This document shows positions 12,886 to 21,000 of a stretch of DNA of 25,464 bases, in pieces. A program made the translations under genes and the position numbers. Source of the stretch: CAZWTD01 sp964637345 (GTDB lineage: Bacteria; Patescibacteriota; Patescibacteriia; HK-STAS-PATE-3); contig CAZWTD010000017.1 of assembly GCA_964637345.1 (NCBI GenBank), positions 1-25,464 on the forward strand, given 5' to 3'. The notes beneath the pieces are model-generated. The model saw only the letters and a list, made by a program, of their open reading frames with translations, searched no databases and was not told the origin of the DNA. The stretch's first letter is position 1. Every line of letters begins with the position of its first letter.

Positions 12886-15592
12886 ATGGAGCAAAGCGTA
12901 GATCAAGGGGGCCTGGACTACAATTTTGAGGAAATTGAAGCGAAGTGGCAGGCGAGGTGGGAAGAAAGCTTTCCGCGAGCCGAAGACGTTTCCGAAAAAC
13001 CGAAACGCTACCTTCTCGTCGAGTTTCCGTACCCATCCGGCGACGGGCTTCACGTTGGACACGTTCGAAGTTACGCGGCCTTTGACGCGCTCGCTCGGTA
13101 TTCCCGATTACAGGGCGAGAACGTGCTGTTCCCGATGGGCTGGGACGCTTTTGGACTACCGACCGAGAACTACGCCCTGAAAACCGGGATCCATCCGCGC
13201 GTAGCTACCGACAAAAACATCGCGAATTTCCGACGCCAGATGAAAGCACTCGGTTTATCCTTCGATTGGTCGCGCGAGTTTGATACGACCGACCCGAGTT
13301 ACTACCGATGGACCCAGTGGATTTTCCTTCAGCTCTTGAAAAAGGGTTTAGCCTATCAGACGACGATGCCGATTAACTGGTGCCCGAAGGATAAAATCGG
13401 TTTGGCGAACGAAGAAGTCGTTAACGGGAAGTGCGAGCGCTGTGGAACCGAAGTGTCGCGGAAGATGCAGAAGCAGTGGATGCTGAAGATCACTGCGTAC
13501 GCCGAACGCTTACTGAAGGATTTGGACATGGTCGACTACTTGCCGAAGATTAAGACCCAGCAGGTGAATTGGATTGGAAAATCAGAAGGAGCGGAAATTC
13601 GGTTTCAACTCGCGAGCTCGCCGAAACACAANNNNNNNNNNNNNNNNNNNNNNNNNNNNNNNNNNNNNNNNNNNNNNNNNNNNNNNNNNNNNNNNNNNNN
13701 NNNNNNNNNNNNNNNNNNNNNNNNNNNNNNNTGAAAGCCGTTGAGCGGCTGAAGCATTCTCTTGCAGGCCTCGTTCTCGCCGGAGGCTTCCTCGAGCCGA
13801 AGTTTAATGATAAACCGAGGCCGTTTCATTCAACCTTTACTTGGAAATTCAATTTCGACGACATTAAGAAAAAATCAGGCTATATCCGCGTTTTAAGCGC
13901 GACGAACGATAGCGCGGTTCCCCTCGAAGCCGGCCAAAAGCTCGCCGAGGCCTTAGGTGTTGAGCAAGAGGTCGTCACGGCTGCGGAAAATCACTTTTGT
14001 TCGAAAGAAGAGCCGATACTCCTCAGCGCAATCTTTCCTTCGGTCAAGGTGTTTACGACCCGCCCGGATACGATTTTCGGCGCGACTTATCTTGTAGTCG
14101 CTCCGGAGCACCCTGTAGTGCAAAGCGCGAATAGCAAAGCGCGAATTTCGAATGTGAAAGAAGTTGAAAGTTACGTGAAGAAGGCGGCCAAGAAGTCGGA
14201 CCTTGATCGGACAGATCTCGCGAAAGAAAAAACCGGAGTTGAATTAAAAGGCGTGAAAGCTATCAACCCGGCAAATAATGAAGAAATTCCGATCTGGGTT
14301 GCGGATTATGTGCTTAGCTCCTACGGCACCGGCGCAATTATGGCCGTCCCGGCGCACGATGAACGGGATTATGCTTTTGCGAAGAAGTTCAAATTACCTG
14401 TTCGTCAGGTCGTCGTGCCGTATTTCACCGCAGCGGAGGACGGCAAGGATTTTGTACGGACTGATAAAAAAACCGTTCGGCGTAAGACGGTATACGCCTT
14501 CGTTTGGGATAAAAAGCATGATAGATATCTTTGCTTGAATTGGGAAAAGTACAAATGGCAATCAGGAATCATCGGCGGTGTGGATGAAGGAGAAAGCTAT
14601 GAGGAAGCGGCGCTCCGAGAAATCCGCGAGGAAACCGGCTATGTGAATTTGCAGTTTATTCGGACTCTCGGAGGTGAGCAGCACAATTATTATTTTGCAG
14701 AGCATAAGGATGAAAACCGTTACGCGGTTGGCCAGGGACTCTTATTTGAATTAGTTGATGAAAAGAAGGTGCCTGTCGGGAGTGAACACACCAAGAATCA
14801 TGAGCCAGTATGGATTCCTTCGGAAAAAATGGGCACCTGGCTCAATATTGCTTCGTTTGTGTATATGTGGTCGGTTTTGACTTCTCAACAAGTAGTCTAT
14901 TCTGGATCTGGAAAGCTTGTTGAATCTGGAAAGTATGAAGAGATGGAAAGCCGGGAAGGCGGACGGGCGATTGTGGCGGACCTGGAAAAACACCATGCTG
15001 CCAAGCCGGCCGTCCAGTATAAACTCCGCGACTGGGTCTTCTCGCGCCAGCATTACTGGGGCGAGCCGATTCCGGTCGTGCATTGCGAGACTTGCGGCGT
15101 TGTCCCGGTTCCGGAAGACCAACTTCCGGTTGAGTTGCCCCACGTCGAAAAGTACCAGCCGACCGATTCCGGCGAGTCCCCGCTCGCGAACATTAAAGAG
15201 TGGGTGAATACGACCTGCCCGACCTGCAAAAGTCCAGCCAAGCGCGAAACGGATACAATGCCGAACTGGGCCGGATCGTCCTGGTATTTCCTGCGCTACG
15301 CAGACCCGAAGAACAGCCAGTCCTTCGCGGACATGAAGAAACTGAAGCAGTGGCTTCCGGTTGATCTGTATAACGGCGGCATGGAGCATACCGTGTTGCA
15401 TCTGCTCTACTCGCGTTTTTGGTACAAATTTCTCTTTGATGAGGGGTTGGNNNNNNNNNNNNNNNNNNNNNNNNNNNNNNNNNNNNNNNNNNNNNNNNNN
15501 NNNNNNNNNNNNNNNNNNNNNNNNNNNNNNNNNNNNNNNNNNNNNNNNNNGTCGTGTATGTGAAGGGGAGATTGATCAATTTCGTCGTGTAA
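12886..15592 (+). CDS. leuS: Leucyl-tRNA synthetase with alpha/beta-hydrolase and Nudix insertions, interrupted by two assembly gaps
   Basis: This class Ia synthetase attaches Leu to tRNA-Leu and edits mischarged tRNA. Before gap 1 (248 residues) lie the HIGH-type motif 'HVGH' (56-59), 'MGWDAFGLPTEN' and zinc-type cysteines. After gap 1 come the CP1 editing motifs 'TTRPDTIFG' and 'GTGAIMAVPAHDERD', then 'RDWVFSRQHYWGEPIP' and 'MEHTVLHLLYSRFW'. After gap 2 only the C-terminal 'VYVKGRLINFVV' and the TAA at 15590-15592 remain, so the KMSKS loop and tRNA-binding domain (roughly 250-300 residues) lie in gap 2. The three visible parts are in three different frames only because both gaps are set to 100 N. 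Two foreign domains sit in the editing region and are listed separately. The start is the ATG at 12886; a GTG at 12880 is also in frame. tsaC follows after 2 bases. Confidence 0.93.
13632..13731. other. Assembly gap 1 (100 N) inside leuS
   Basis: Exactly 100 undetermined bases, a conventional placeholder. The reading frame differs on either side, and the missing N-terminal half of the inserted hydrolase (about 80-100 residues including the nucleophile) would need some 250-300 bases, so the real gap is probably larger. Confidence 0.95.
13734..14039 (+). other. RBBP9/YdeN-like alpha/beta hydrolase domain inserted in LeuRS (C-terminal half visible)
   Basis: Between 'EGAEIRFQLA' before gap 1 and 'VKVFTTRPDT' after it, an ordinary LeuRS has about 15 residues. 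Here at least 100 extra residues precede the editing motif. They read 'SLAGLVLAGGF', 'RVLSATNDSAVPLEAGQKLA' and 'VVTAAENHF', the pattern of RBBP9/YdeN serine hydrolases: a strand, an acid Asp in S-x-N-D-x-x-V-P, a helix, and the catalytic His normally seen as GHF. Asp (13908-13910) and His (13992-13994) of the triad are visible; the Ser nucleophile (G-H-S-x-G) would lie in the gap. The junction to LeuRS at about 14040 is continuous sequence, so the fusion is not created by the gap. Confidence 0.75.
14463..14890 (+). other. Nudix hydrolase domain inserted in LeuRS CP1
   Basis: After the editing block 'AHDERDYAFAKKFKLPVRQV', about 140 residues intervene before LeuRS resumes at 'VYSGSGKLVESGKYE'. 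They contain an exact Nudix box, G-x5-E-x7-REIREETGY, at 14574-14642, with all catalytic Glu residues present. It is preceded by the Nudix strand region 'KTVYAFVWDKKHDRYLCLNW' and followed by 'EPVWIPSEKM', the usual late element. Nudix enzymes hydrolyse nucleoside diphosphates linked to another group. What this one acts on in a synthetase is unknown; nucleotide or aminoacyl-adenylate cleavage would be speculation. Confidence 0.9.
15451..15550. other. Assembly gap 2 (100 N) inside leuS
   Basis: Exactly 100 undetermined bases. On the left is the mid-protein LeuRS block ending 'FLFDEGL'; on the right are the last 13 residues of LeuRS. Family length implies roughly 0.8-0.9 kb is missing, far more than 100 bases. 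Confidence 0.95.
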
Positions 15593-15594
15593 GT

Positions 15595-16197
15595 ATGCGC
15601 GTTATCCCCGTCACTGATCCGTCCGCGATTGCTGAAGCCGTGAGCGCTCTGCGCCAAGGATTCCTTATTATCTTTCCGACGGATACGGCTTACGGAATAG
15701 GCGCGGATATTCTTCAGGAGTCTGCTCTTGAGGCGGTTCAGGCCCTGAAAGGACGAGAGCAGGGGAAGCCCTTGCCGCTCATTGCCGCGGATATGGCTCA
15801 AGTTGAGGCCTTTGCTGATCTAACGCCGGGCGAGCGCCTTCTCGCGGAACGCTACTGGCCAGGGCCGTTAACGATTCTCCTAAAACCGCGCGAATCCGTT
15901 TCGCAGAAGGTAACGATCGGACAGAGTCGGGTCGGAATTCGAGTCCCGAACTCAACGGTGGCGCGGACGGTTGCGGCGAAGCTCGGCCGTCCGATTGTGG
16001 CAACCTCAGCGAACCCAACCGGAGCTGGTGCGCCGTACGGTCCGTCAGCTGTTCTCAACGCTTTTCAAGGCCGTTCAGACGGTCCGGCGGTTTTTCTCGA
16101 TGCCGGCGATTTACCCGTCGTTCTTCCTTCGACTATTGTTGAGCTTCTCGACGAGAACGTCATTGTTCGGAGGCCGGGGCCTATCCAGGTAGAATGA
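15595..16197 (+). CDS. tsaC: Threonylcarbamoyl-AMP synthase (TsaC/Sua5/YrdC)
   Basis: This 200-residue YrdC-domain protein makes L-threonylcarbamoyl-AMP from Thr, bicarbonate and ATP, the first step of t6A formation at tRNA position 37. It shows 'IIFPTDTAYGIGADI' (25-39), the substrate-binding basic cluster 'LKGREQGKPLPLIAAD' (51-66), 'RYWPGPLTILLK', 'VGIRVPNS' and 'VATSANPTGAGAPY'. It ends 'VIVRRPGPIQVE', the usual YrdC close. It lacks the extra C-terminal Sua5 domain, so it is the short TsaC form. The ATG starts 2 bases after the leuS stop with no ribosome site, so translation is probably coupled to leuS; both serve tRNA function. Confidence 0.92.
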   Translation: MRVIPVTDPSAIAEAVSALRQGFLIIFPTDTAYGIGADILQESALEAVQALKGREQGKPLPLIAADMAQVEAFADLTPGERLLAERYWPGPLTILLKPRESVSQKVTIGQSRVGIRVPNSTVARTVAAKLGRPIVATSANPTGAGAPYGPSAVLNAFQGRSDGPAVFLDAGDLPVVLPSTIVELLDENVIVRRPGPIQVE

Positions 16198-16270
16198 CCA
16201 ACTCCCGGAGCTCCGATTTCCCCAGGGGATTCCTTTGGAATTTGATCATTGAGCATTGATTTTTCACACG

Positions 16271-17161
16271 ATGCCCGCTGACGTTTTCAATCCGGTAGTG
16301 ATCCAATCCATCCTCCGGCGGTATCGGATGCGCCCGGCCCGCGAGCGGGGCCAAAATTTTCTCGTCCGCCGAGAGCTCCTCGACGATACCCTTCGGGTTG
16401 CCGAACTGCCTGAACGTGCAACGGTTTTGGAAATCGGGCCGGGTCTCGGAGCTCTGACCGGCCGACTTCTCGATACAGCCGAACGGGTTGTTGCGGTTGA
16501 GCTTGACCGTCGGCTTGCCCGCTTTCTCCAGGATCGCTTTCGGAATCATCCGAAACTCACCGTGGTACAAGACGATATCCGAACCGTCTATCTCGAACGT
16601 CTCGGTCTAGAAGAGGGCCAATATTCGCTCGTTTCTAACCTCCCGTATCAGATTACCTCGCTCGTCCTTCGAAATTTCCTAAGCCTTTCGCCCCGTCCTT
16701 CACGTTTGACGCTCGTTCTTCAGAAAGAAGTCGCTGAGCGCCTGGTCGCACCGGTCGGCGAAAAGAGCGTATTGGCGATTTCGACTGAGTTTTATGGGTA
16801 CGTTGAGCTGCATCGGACCATTCCACCCGAAGCGTTTTGGCCGCGTCCCGAGGTTTCCTCGGCGCTGATTACGATTCGTGTACGCAAAGATCCTGCCACT
16901 GACCTTGACGAGAAACTCTTCTTCCGCATTGTTCGTGCTGGATTTAGCGCTCGGAGGAAGCAATTGCACAATTCCCTCGCCGGGTCACTTCACATTTCAA
17001 GTCAGAACATCGAGAAAATCTTAGAAAAAAGCGGGATTTCCCCAATGATTCGGCCTCAAGATCTTGACCTCCAGGATTGGATTCGTTTGACGAGGAATTG
17101 TTTGACAGAGGGTATCGAAAGTGATAAAATATCGTCAGAAATTTTGGATCGTTTGACGTAA
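16271..17161 (+). CDS. rsmA: 16S rRNA (adenine1518/1519-N6) dimethyltransferase
   Basis: This 296-residue KsgA/RsmA protein dimethylates the two adjacent adenines in the 3' terminal helix of 16S rRNA and acts late in 30S assembly. Its motifs are 'GQNFL' (27-31), the SAM-binding 'VLEIGPGLGALT' (52-63), 'VAVELDRRL', 'VVQDDI' (98-103) and the catalytic 'NLPY' (123-126), followed by a helical C-terminal domain with 'FRIVRAGFSARRKQLHNSL'. The ATG at 16271 is preferred to a TTG at 16256 because it places the N-terminal helix normally. A 73-base spacer separates it from tsaC; no clear promoter is visible there. Confidence 0.93.
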   Translation: MPADVFNPVVIQSILRRYRMRPARERGQNFLVRRELLDDTLRVAELPERATVLEIGPGLGALTGRLLDTAERVVAVELDRRLARFLQDRFRNHPKLTVVQDDIRTVYLERLGLEEGQYSLVSNLPYQITSLVLRNFLSLSPRPSRLTLVLQKEVAERLVAPVGEKSVLAISTEFYGYVELHRTIPPEAFWPRPEVSSALITIRVRKDPATDLDEKLFFRIVRAGFSARRKQLHNSLAGSLHISSQNIEKILEKSGISPMIRPQDLDLQDWIRLTRNCLTEGIESDKISSEILDRLT

Positions 17162-17167
17162 ACTGAC

Positions 17168-18022
17168 TTGGGAAACCAGGGGGAAGTTCAGACACCAGTC
17201 TCGTCCCGACCTGATCGGGCGAATCAGTACCCAGCCTCAACCGGATGGACCCGGGCCGAGGGCGTTTTTGCCGCCATCGCCGTTTTTGTCATTCTTGGCG
17301 TTACTTTTGGTTTCGTTGGAATATATAAGAGTATTCGACGACCCTTTGTCCCAAATGTGAACGCTTTAGCGTTGGCGAATACTGGATCAGGTGATGATTT
17401 GGCGGCGCTGAAGAATCAGGATACTGATGAAGACGGTCTTTCGGACTATGATGAGCTGTATTCCTATGGAACAAGTCCGTACCTCGCTGATTCCGACTCA
17501 GATACGGTCAGCGATAAAGAGGAGCTCGAGAGCGGTAATGATCCAAATTGTCCGACCGGTCAGGACTGTACCGACTTCGGCGCCTCGTTGAACGCTAATA
17601 CCAATGCACCTTCGAGCAACACGAACGCTGCAACGAATACCGCCGGAAGTAACGGAAATGTGAACACGAGCACCTCGGTGGACCTAATTGAATTACGACA
17701 GATATTGAAAAACTCTGGAGCGCCGGCCTATATCGTCGATTCAACGGATGATGCGACCCTGCTCCAGCTGTACGCAGAAACTCTCGCGGAGTCCGGCCAA
17801 ACGAATGCCAATACAAATGCGACGAACGCGTCGACCGACCTGAATGTCAGTCTTGATTCGGATACCCTTGCGTCGCTTAAAGGCTTAAGCGCTGCGGAAA
17901 TTCGTCAGCTCCTTATTGAAAATGGTGCGGACGAGTCCCTTCTCGAAAATGCCAGCGACGAAGATCTGAAGACGATTTTTGGACAGGCCATCGATCAGCA
18001 GTTGACGAATAGCTCATCGTGA
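17168..18022 (+). CDS. Membrane-anchored protein with thrombospondin-type-3-like Ca-binding repeats and tandem helical repeats
   Basis: This 284-residue protein of no known function has one membrane segment at about 32-56 (FAAIAVFVILGVTFGFVGIY). The outer part has two acidic TSP3-like loops at about 85-127 ('DTDEDGLSDYDELYSYGTSP', then 'DSDSDTVSDKEE...GNDPN'), which typically bind calcium. Asn/Thr/Ala-rich linkers (about 141-168 and 214-228) follow. Two related helical segments end the protein: 'ELRQILKNSGAPAYIVDSTD' (about 175-194) and 'EIRQLLIENGADESLLENAS' in the last 45 residues. The only possible start is a TTG 6 bases after the rsmA stop and in the same frame as rsmA; no ribosome site. 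Its TGA overlaps the next gene's ATG (TGATG). Probably a surface protein working with the giant protein downstream. Confidence 0.75.
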   Translation: MGNQGEVQTPVSSRPDRANQYPASTGWTRAEGVFAAIAVFVILGVTFGFVGIYKSIRRPFVPNVNALALANTGSGDDLAALKNQDTDEDGLSDYDELYSYGTSPYLADSDSDTVSDKEELESGNDPNCPTGQDCTDFGASLNANTNAPSSNTNAATNTAGSNGNVNTSTSVDLIELRQILKNSGAPAYIVDSTDDATLLQLYAETLAESGQTNANTNATNASTDLNVSLDSDTLASLKGLSAAEIRQLLIENGADESLLENASDEDLKTIFGQAIDQQLTNSSS

Positions 18023-21000
18023 TGAACCGCCGTTCGCCACTTTCGCAAGTAGGAAAAAACCGTCGGATTGCCGGTCTGCTCTTGTCGTTGCTTATTGTGA
18101 CCCTTGTCGCCACAACGCTTCCCCAGGAAGCAAAGGCTTTCCCGGGTGAAGCGATGGCTGCGGCAATTTTCACGGAGATTAAGAACCAACTTCGCTTCAT
18201 TTATACGAACGCGAAGACGGCAATCGAAAAAGCCCAGAAGACGCAATATAGCATTGCCTTTAAGAACGGGCTCCGCGTCTTCCTCGGAAAAGTAGCGGAA
18301 GACACTGCGGTTTGGATATCGAGCGCCGGGACCGGCCAAAAGCCGCTCTTCATCACCAACCCTCATTACTGGCGCGACTTATCGAATGCAGCGGCTGGAG
18401 ATTTTCTCGACACGGTTTCGAAGGATGTATTTGGAACAAGTCTCTGTGAACCGTTGGACGTGAATAAGAAAATTTCCATCGAACTCGGCGTTCGTAACCT
18501 CGTGAACCCTCTGAACTTCTGTGAGAATGCCTGTAATAGCGCCTACCAGACGGCGACGGAGGCCTTAAGTCCAATAAAGGCTCAAGTTGATCTCTTTAAT
18601 CAGAAGCAGGCGGAAGCGAACGCCTTCTCGCTTTGTCCGATCAATTCGCTCCTCGGAACAGGTCAAGATGATTACCAGCTGACGAACCGCGAATGCTTTT
18701 CCCAGCTTCAGTCGATCTATAATAGCCGTTTGCAGATTGCAACCTCGGAACGGGATAAGTGCTTGAAAGATTGCAACCAAGGCCGGCGAAAAGCTGCCTG
18801 TACGGCGACACAGGTTTGGAGCAATGTTCGTGACATCGAAAATCTTTCAATTGAAATTCAGACTTACTTTGAGCCTGAACAGAACGACATCGGTCAAATT
18901 CTTACACTCTATAACTTAGCCCAAACGAAATCGGCCGAAGAAGTTGCCGCACAGCGGACTGTATACGAAGATAATACCGGCTCGATTACTTCGAAACTCG
19001 GAACGGATATTTTGACCCCGAACTTTCTCGTGAAGAAGAAAGCTGAGCAAGCGGTTGAAGATTCAACAACAGTTGAAAAAACGCAAACCGGGTCACTTCT
19101 CGCCGATACGATCGGTGTATTTACGAATACCCTGACCCAGCGGCTTATGGACCGTTTCTTTAAGAGTAAGTGTGGCTTGAATCCGTCCGCCTGTAGCGGA
19201 CCGAGCTCAACAGCGTCTCGGCTCGGGGAGTTGCTCTTCGGTTCGAATGCTCCGACGGGTATTGCTGCGGCCCGGCTCCAATTCGCTTCGCTTGCTCGGA
19301 TTGATTACAAGACCGGGGATCCGGGGAGGTCCCAAATCGACGTAGCTGATCGGCTTGTGACTCAGGGTATTATCAACTCCGGATTCCGTCAGGCGATTGA
19401 TGAGAAGTTGACCTTACGGGAAGCGATTGAGCGGGGTTTGATCGATCCGAATTCGACCTTCGGCTTCGACGAGTCTGACGCTGAAGCTGAGCAAGGGATT
19501 CCGTACCGAAGCATTACCTATCTTCGGAAATACCGGGTCGTCCCGGTCGGGTGGGAGCTCGCCGCCCTCCACATTCGTGAGGTTGACCAGAGGGCCTACG
19601 GAATAAAGGAACTCATGGATCTTTACGAATTTTGCGGCCAAGACGCTCTCCACGGTATTCCTGACCCACTTGATCCGAACGTTATCCTCGCTTCGCCCTT
19701 CTGCGGACTCGTTGACCCTGGCTGGGTCTTAAAAGCGCCCCAGACCTATTGCCGACGTCAGGGGGTAGGCGATGAAATCATTTCTCGGCAGTTTGTTTGC
19801 GATCAGGATACGAACGGTGACGGCCAGCTGAATTGCAGCTTGACTGACATCGGCGGCGGCGATCTTGGTTCGTGGATCGTGACGCGGAATCAGGAAACCT
19901 GCGTCGACGAGCCGAGCTGCGTGAAAGAAGATGCACAAGGAAACTGCATCGCGTATGGATACTGCTACGAGGAGCGTCCGTCCTGGCGCTTCGGTGGAGA
20001 TGAGTGTCCGGGCTATTATGCTTCCTGTAAGACCTACACGAATTCTGGAGGAACCTCAGTCAATTACCTCGCGAGCACGATCGACTCGGGGACCTGTAAT
20101 GCCGAAAACGCCGGTTGCCGCGGGTATTGTCCGTCAACCGGATACAATGCAATCGATCAGACGTATAACTGTTCGGTCGGAACAAACTTGGATTACTTCG
20201 ATCGCGACGCGGAACGCTGCCCGGCCGGAGCCGAGGGGTGTACTGAGCTCATTCGAACAGCGAATGGTTCAAACGTCCTCGCGAACGGCAGTTTTGAATA
20301 CTACACAGGGACGATTGACGACGGCGGAAGCGATTCCTTCGGCTTCTGTAGCTCAAACGGCGCTGCTTGTTCGACCAACGCCGAGTGTGCAGCCCGATGT
20401 GTCGACGGAGCATGTTCGGATACAGGCCAAGTCTGCGCCGTTGATAATGAGTGCGGATTAACTCCGTACATCTGCGAAGGTTGGCGGCGTGAAGGCGGAG
20501 CAAATGCTCAGGCTGTGACGAATTCAAATAGCGGGGTCGGCTCGCCGAATCTCGTGAATCTCGAACTTGCGGCGAATGGCGGAACGATCGAACATACCGT
20601 GGATCCGGGCCAACCCTTAAGCGGTTTGACCGTCACCTTCTCGTATTACGCAAAATCCTTGGCCGGAGCCTGTAGCGGATCCTTTGGAATCCGTTCAAGT
20701 GATAACCTCGCTTCGGTGACGAGCGACGTCCCGCCTGACTATACGGATTCCTGGCAGCGCTTCGCGTTCACAACAACTCTGCCGGAACTCACATATTCCA
20801 AACCAACGCTCGACGCCTTCATTGGGAATGAGTGTGCAATTGCAGTTGATGGCGCGAAAGTAGAGTTCAATGGAGCCTTAACCGTGTATACGGACTACCA
20901 AACGGTTAACGAGCTGTCTTTGAAGATTCCTCAAACAACGATCCTTTCGAACGGTGACTTTGCTGAAGACGACGGGAAAGACTTCTTCAGCTACCCCGCT

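Noticed and set aside
13770..13790. 'SLAGLVLAGGF' just after gap 1 looks a little like a LAGLIDADG homing-endonuclease motif, and 'NHF' like an intein C-terminal Asn
   Set aside because: The following strand-Asp-helix-His order fits an RBBP9/YdeN hydrolase; no second LAGLIDADG motif and no intein splice-junction residues are present.
14751..15401. 216-codon minus-strand frame inside leuS
   Set aside because: Lies opposite conserved LeuRS and Nudix sequence; no recognisable domain.
16198..16270. Short palindromes (CGGAGCTCCG, TCCCCAGGGGA) between tsaC and rsmA
   Set aside because: No workable hairpin loop or T tract, and no paired -35/-10; not convincing as terminator or promoter.
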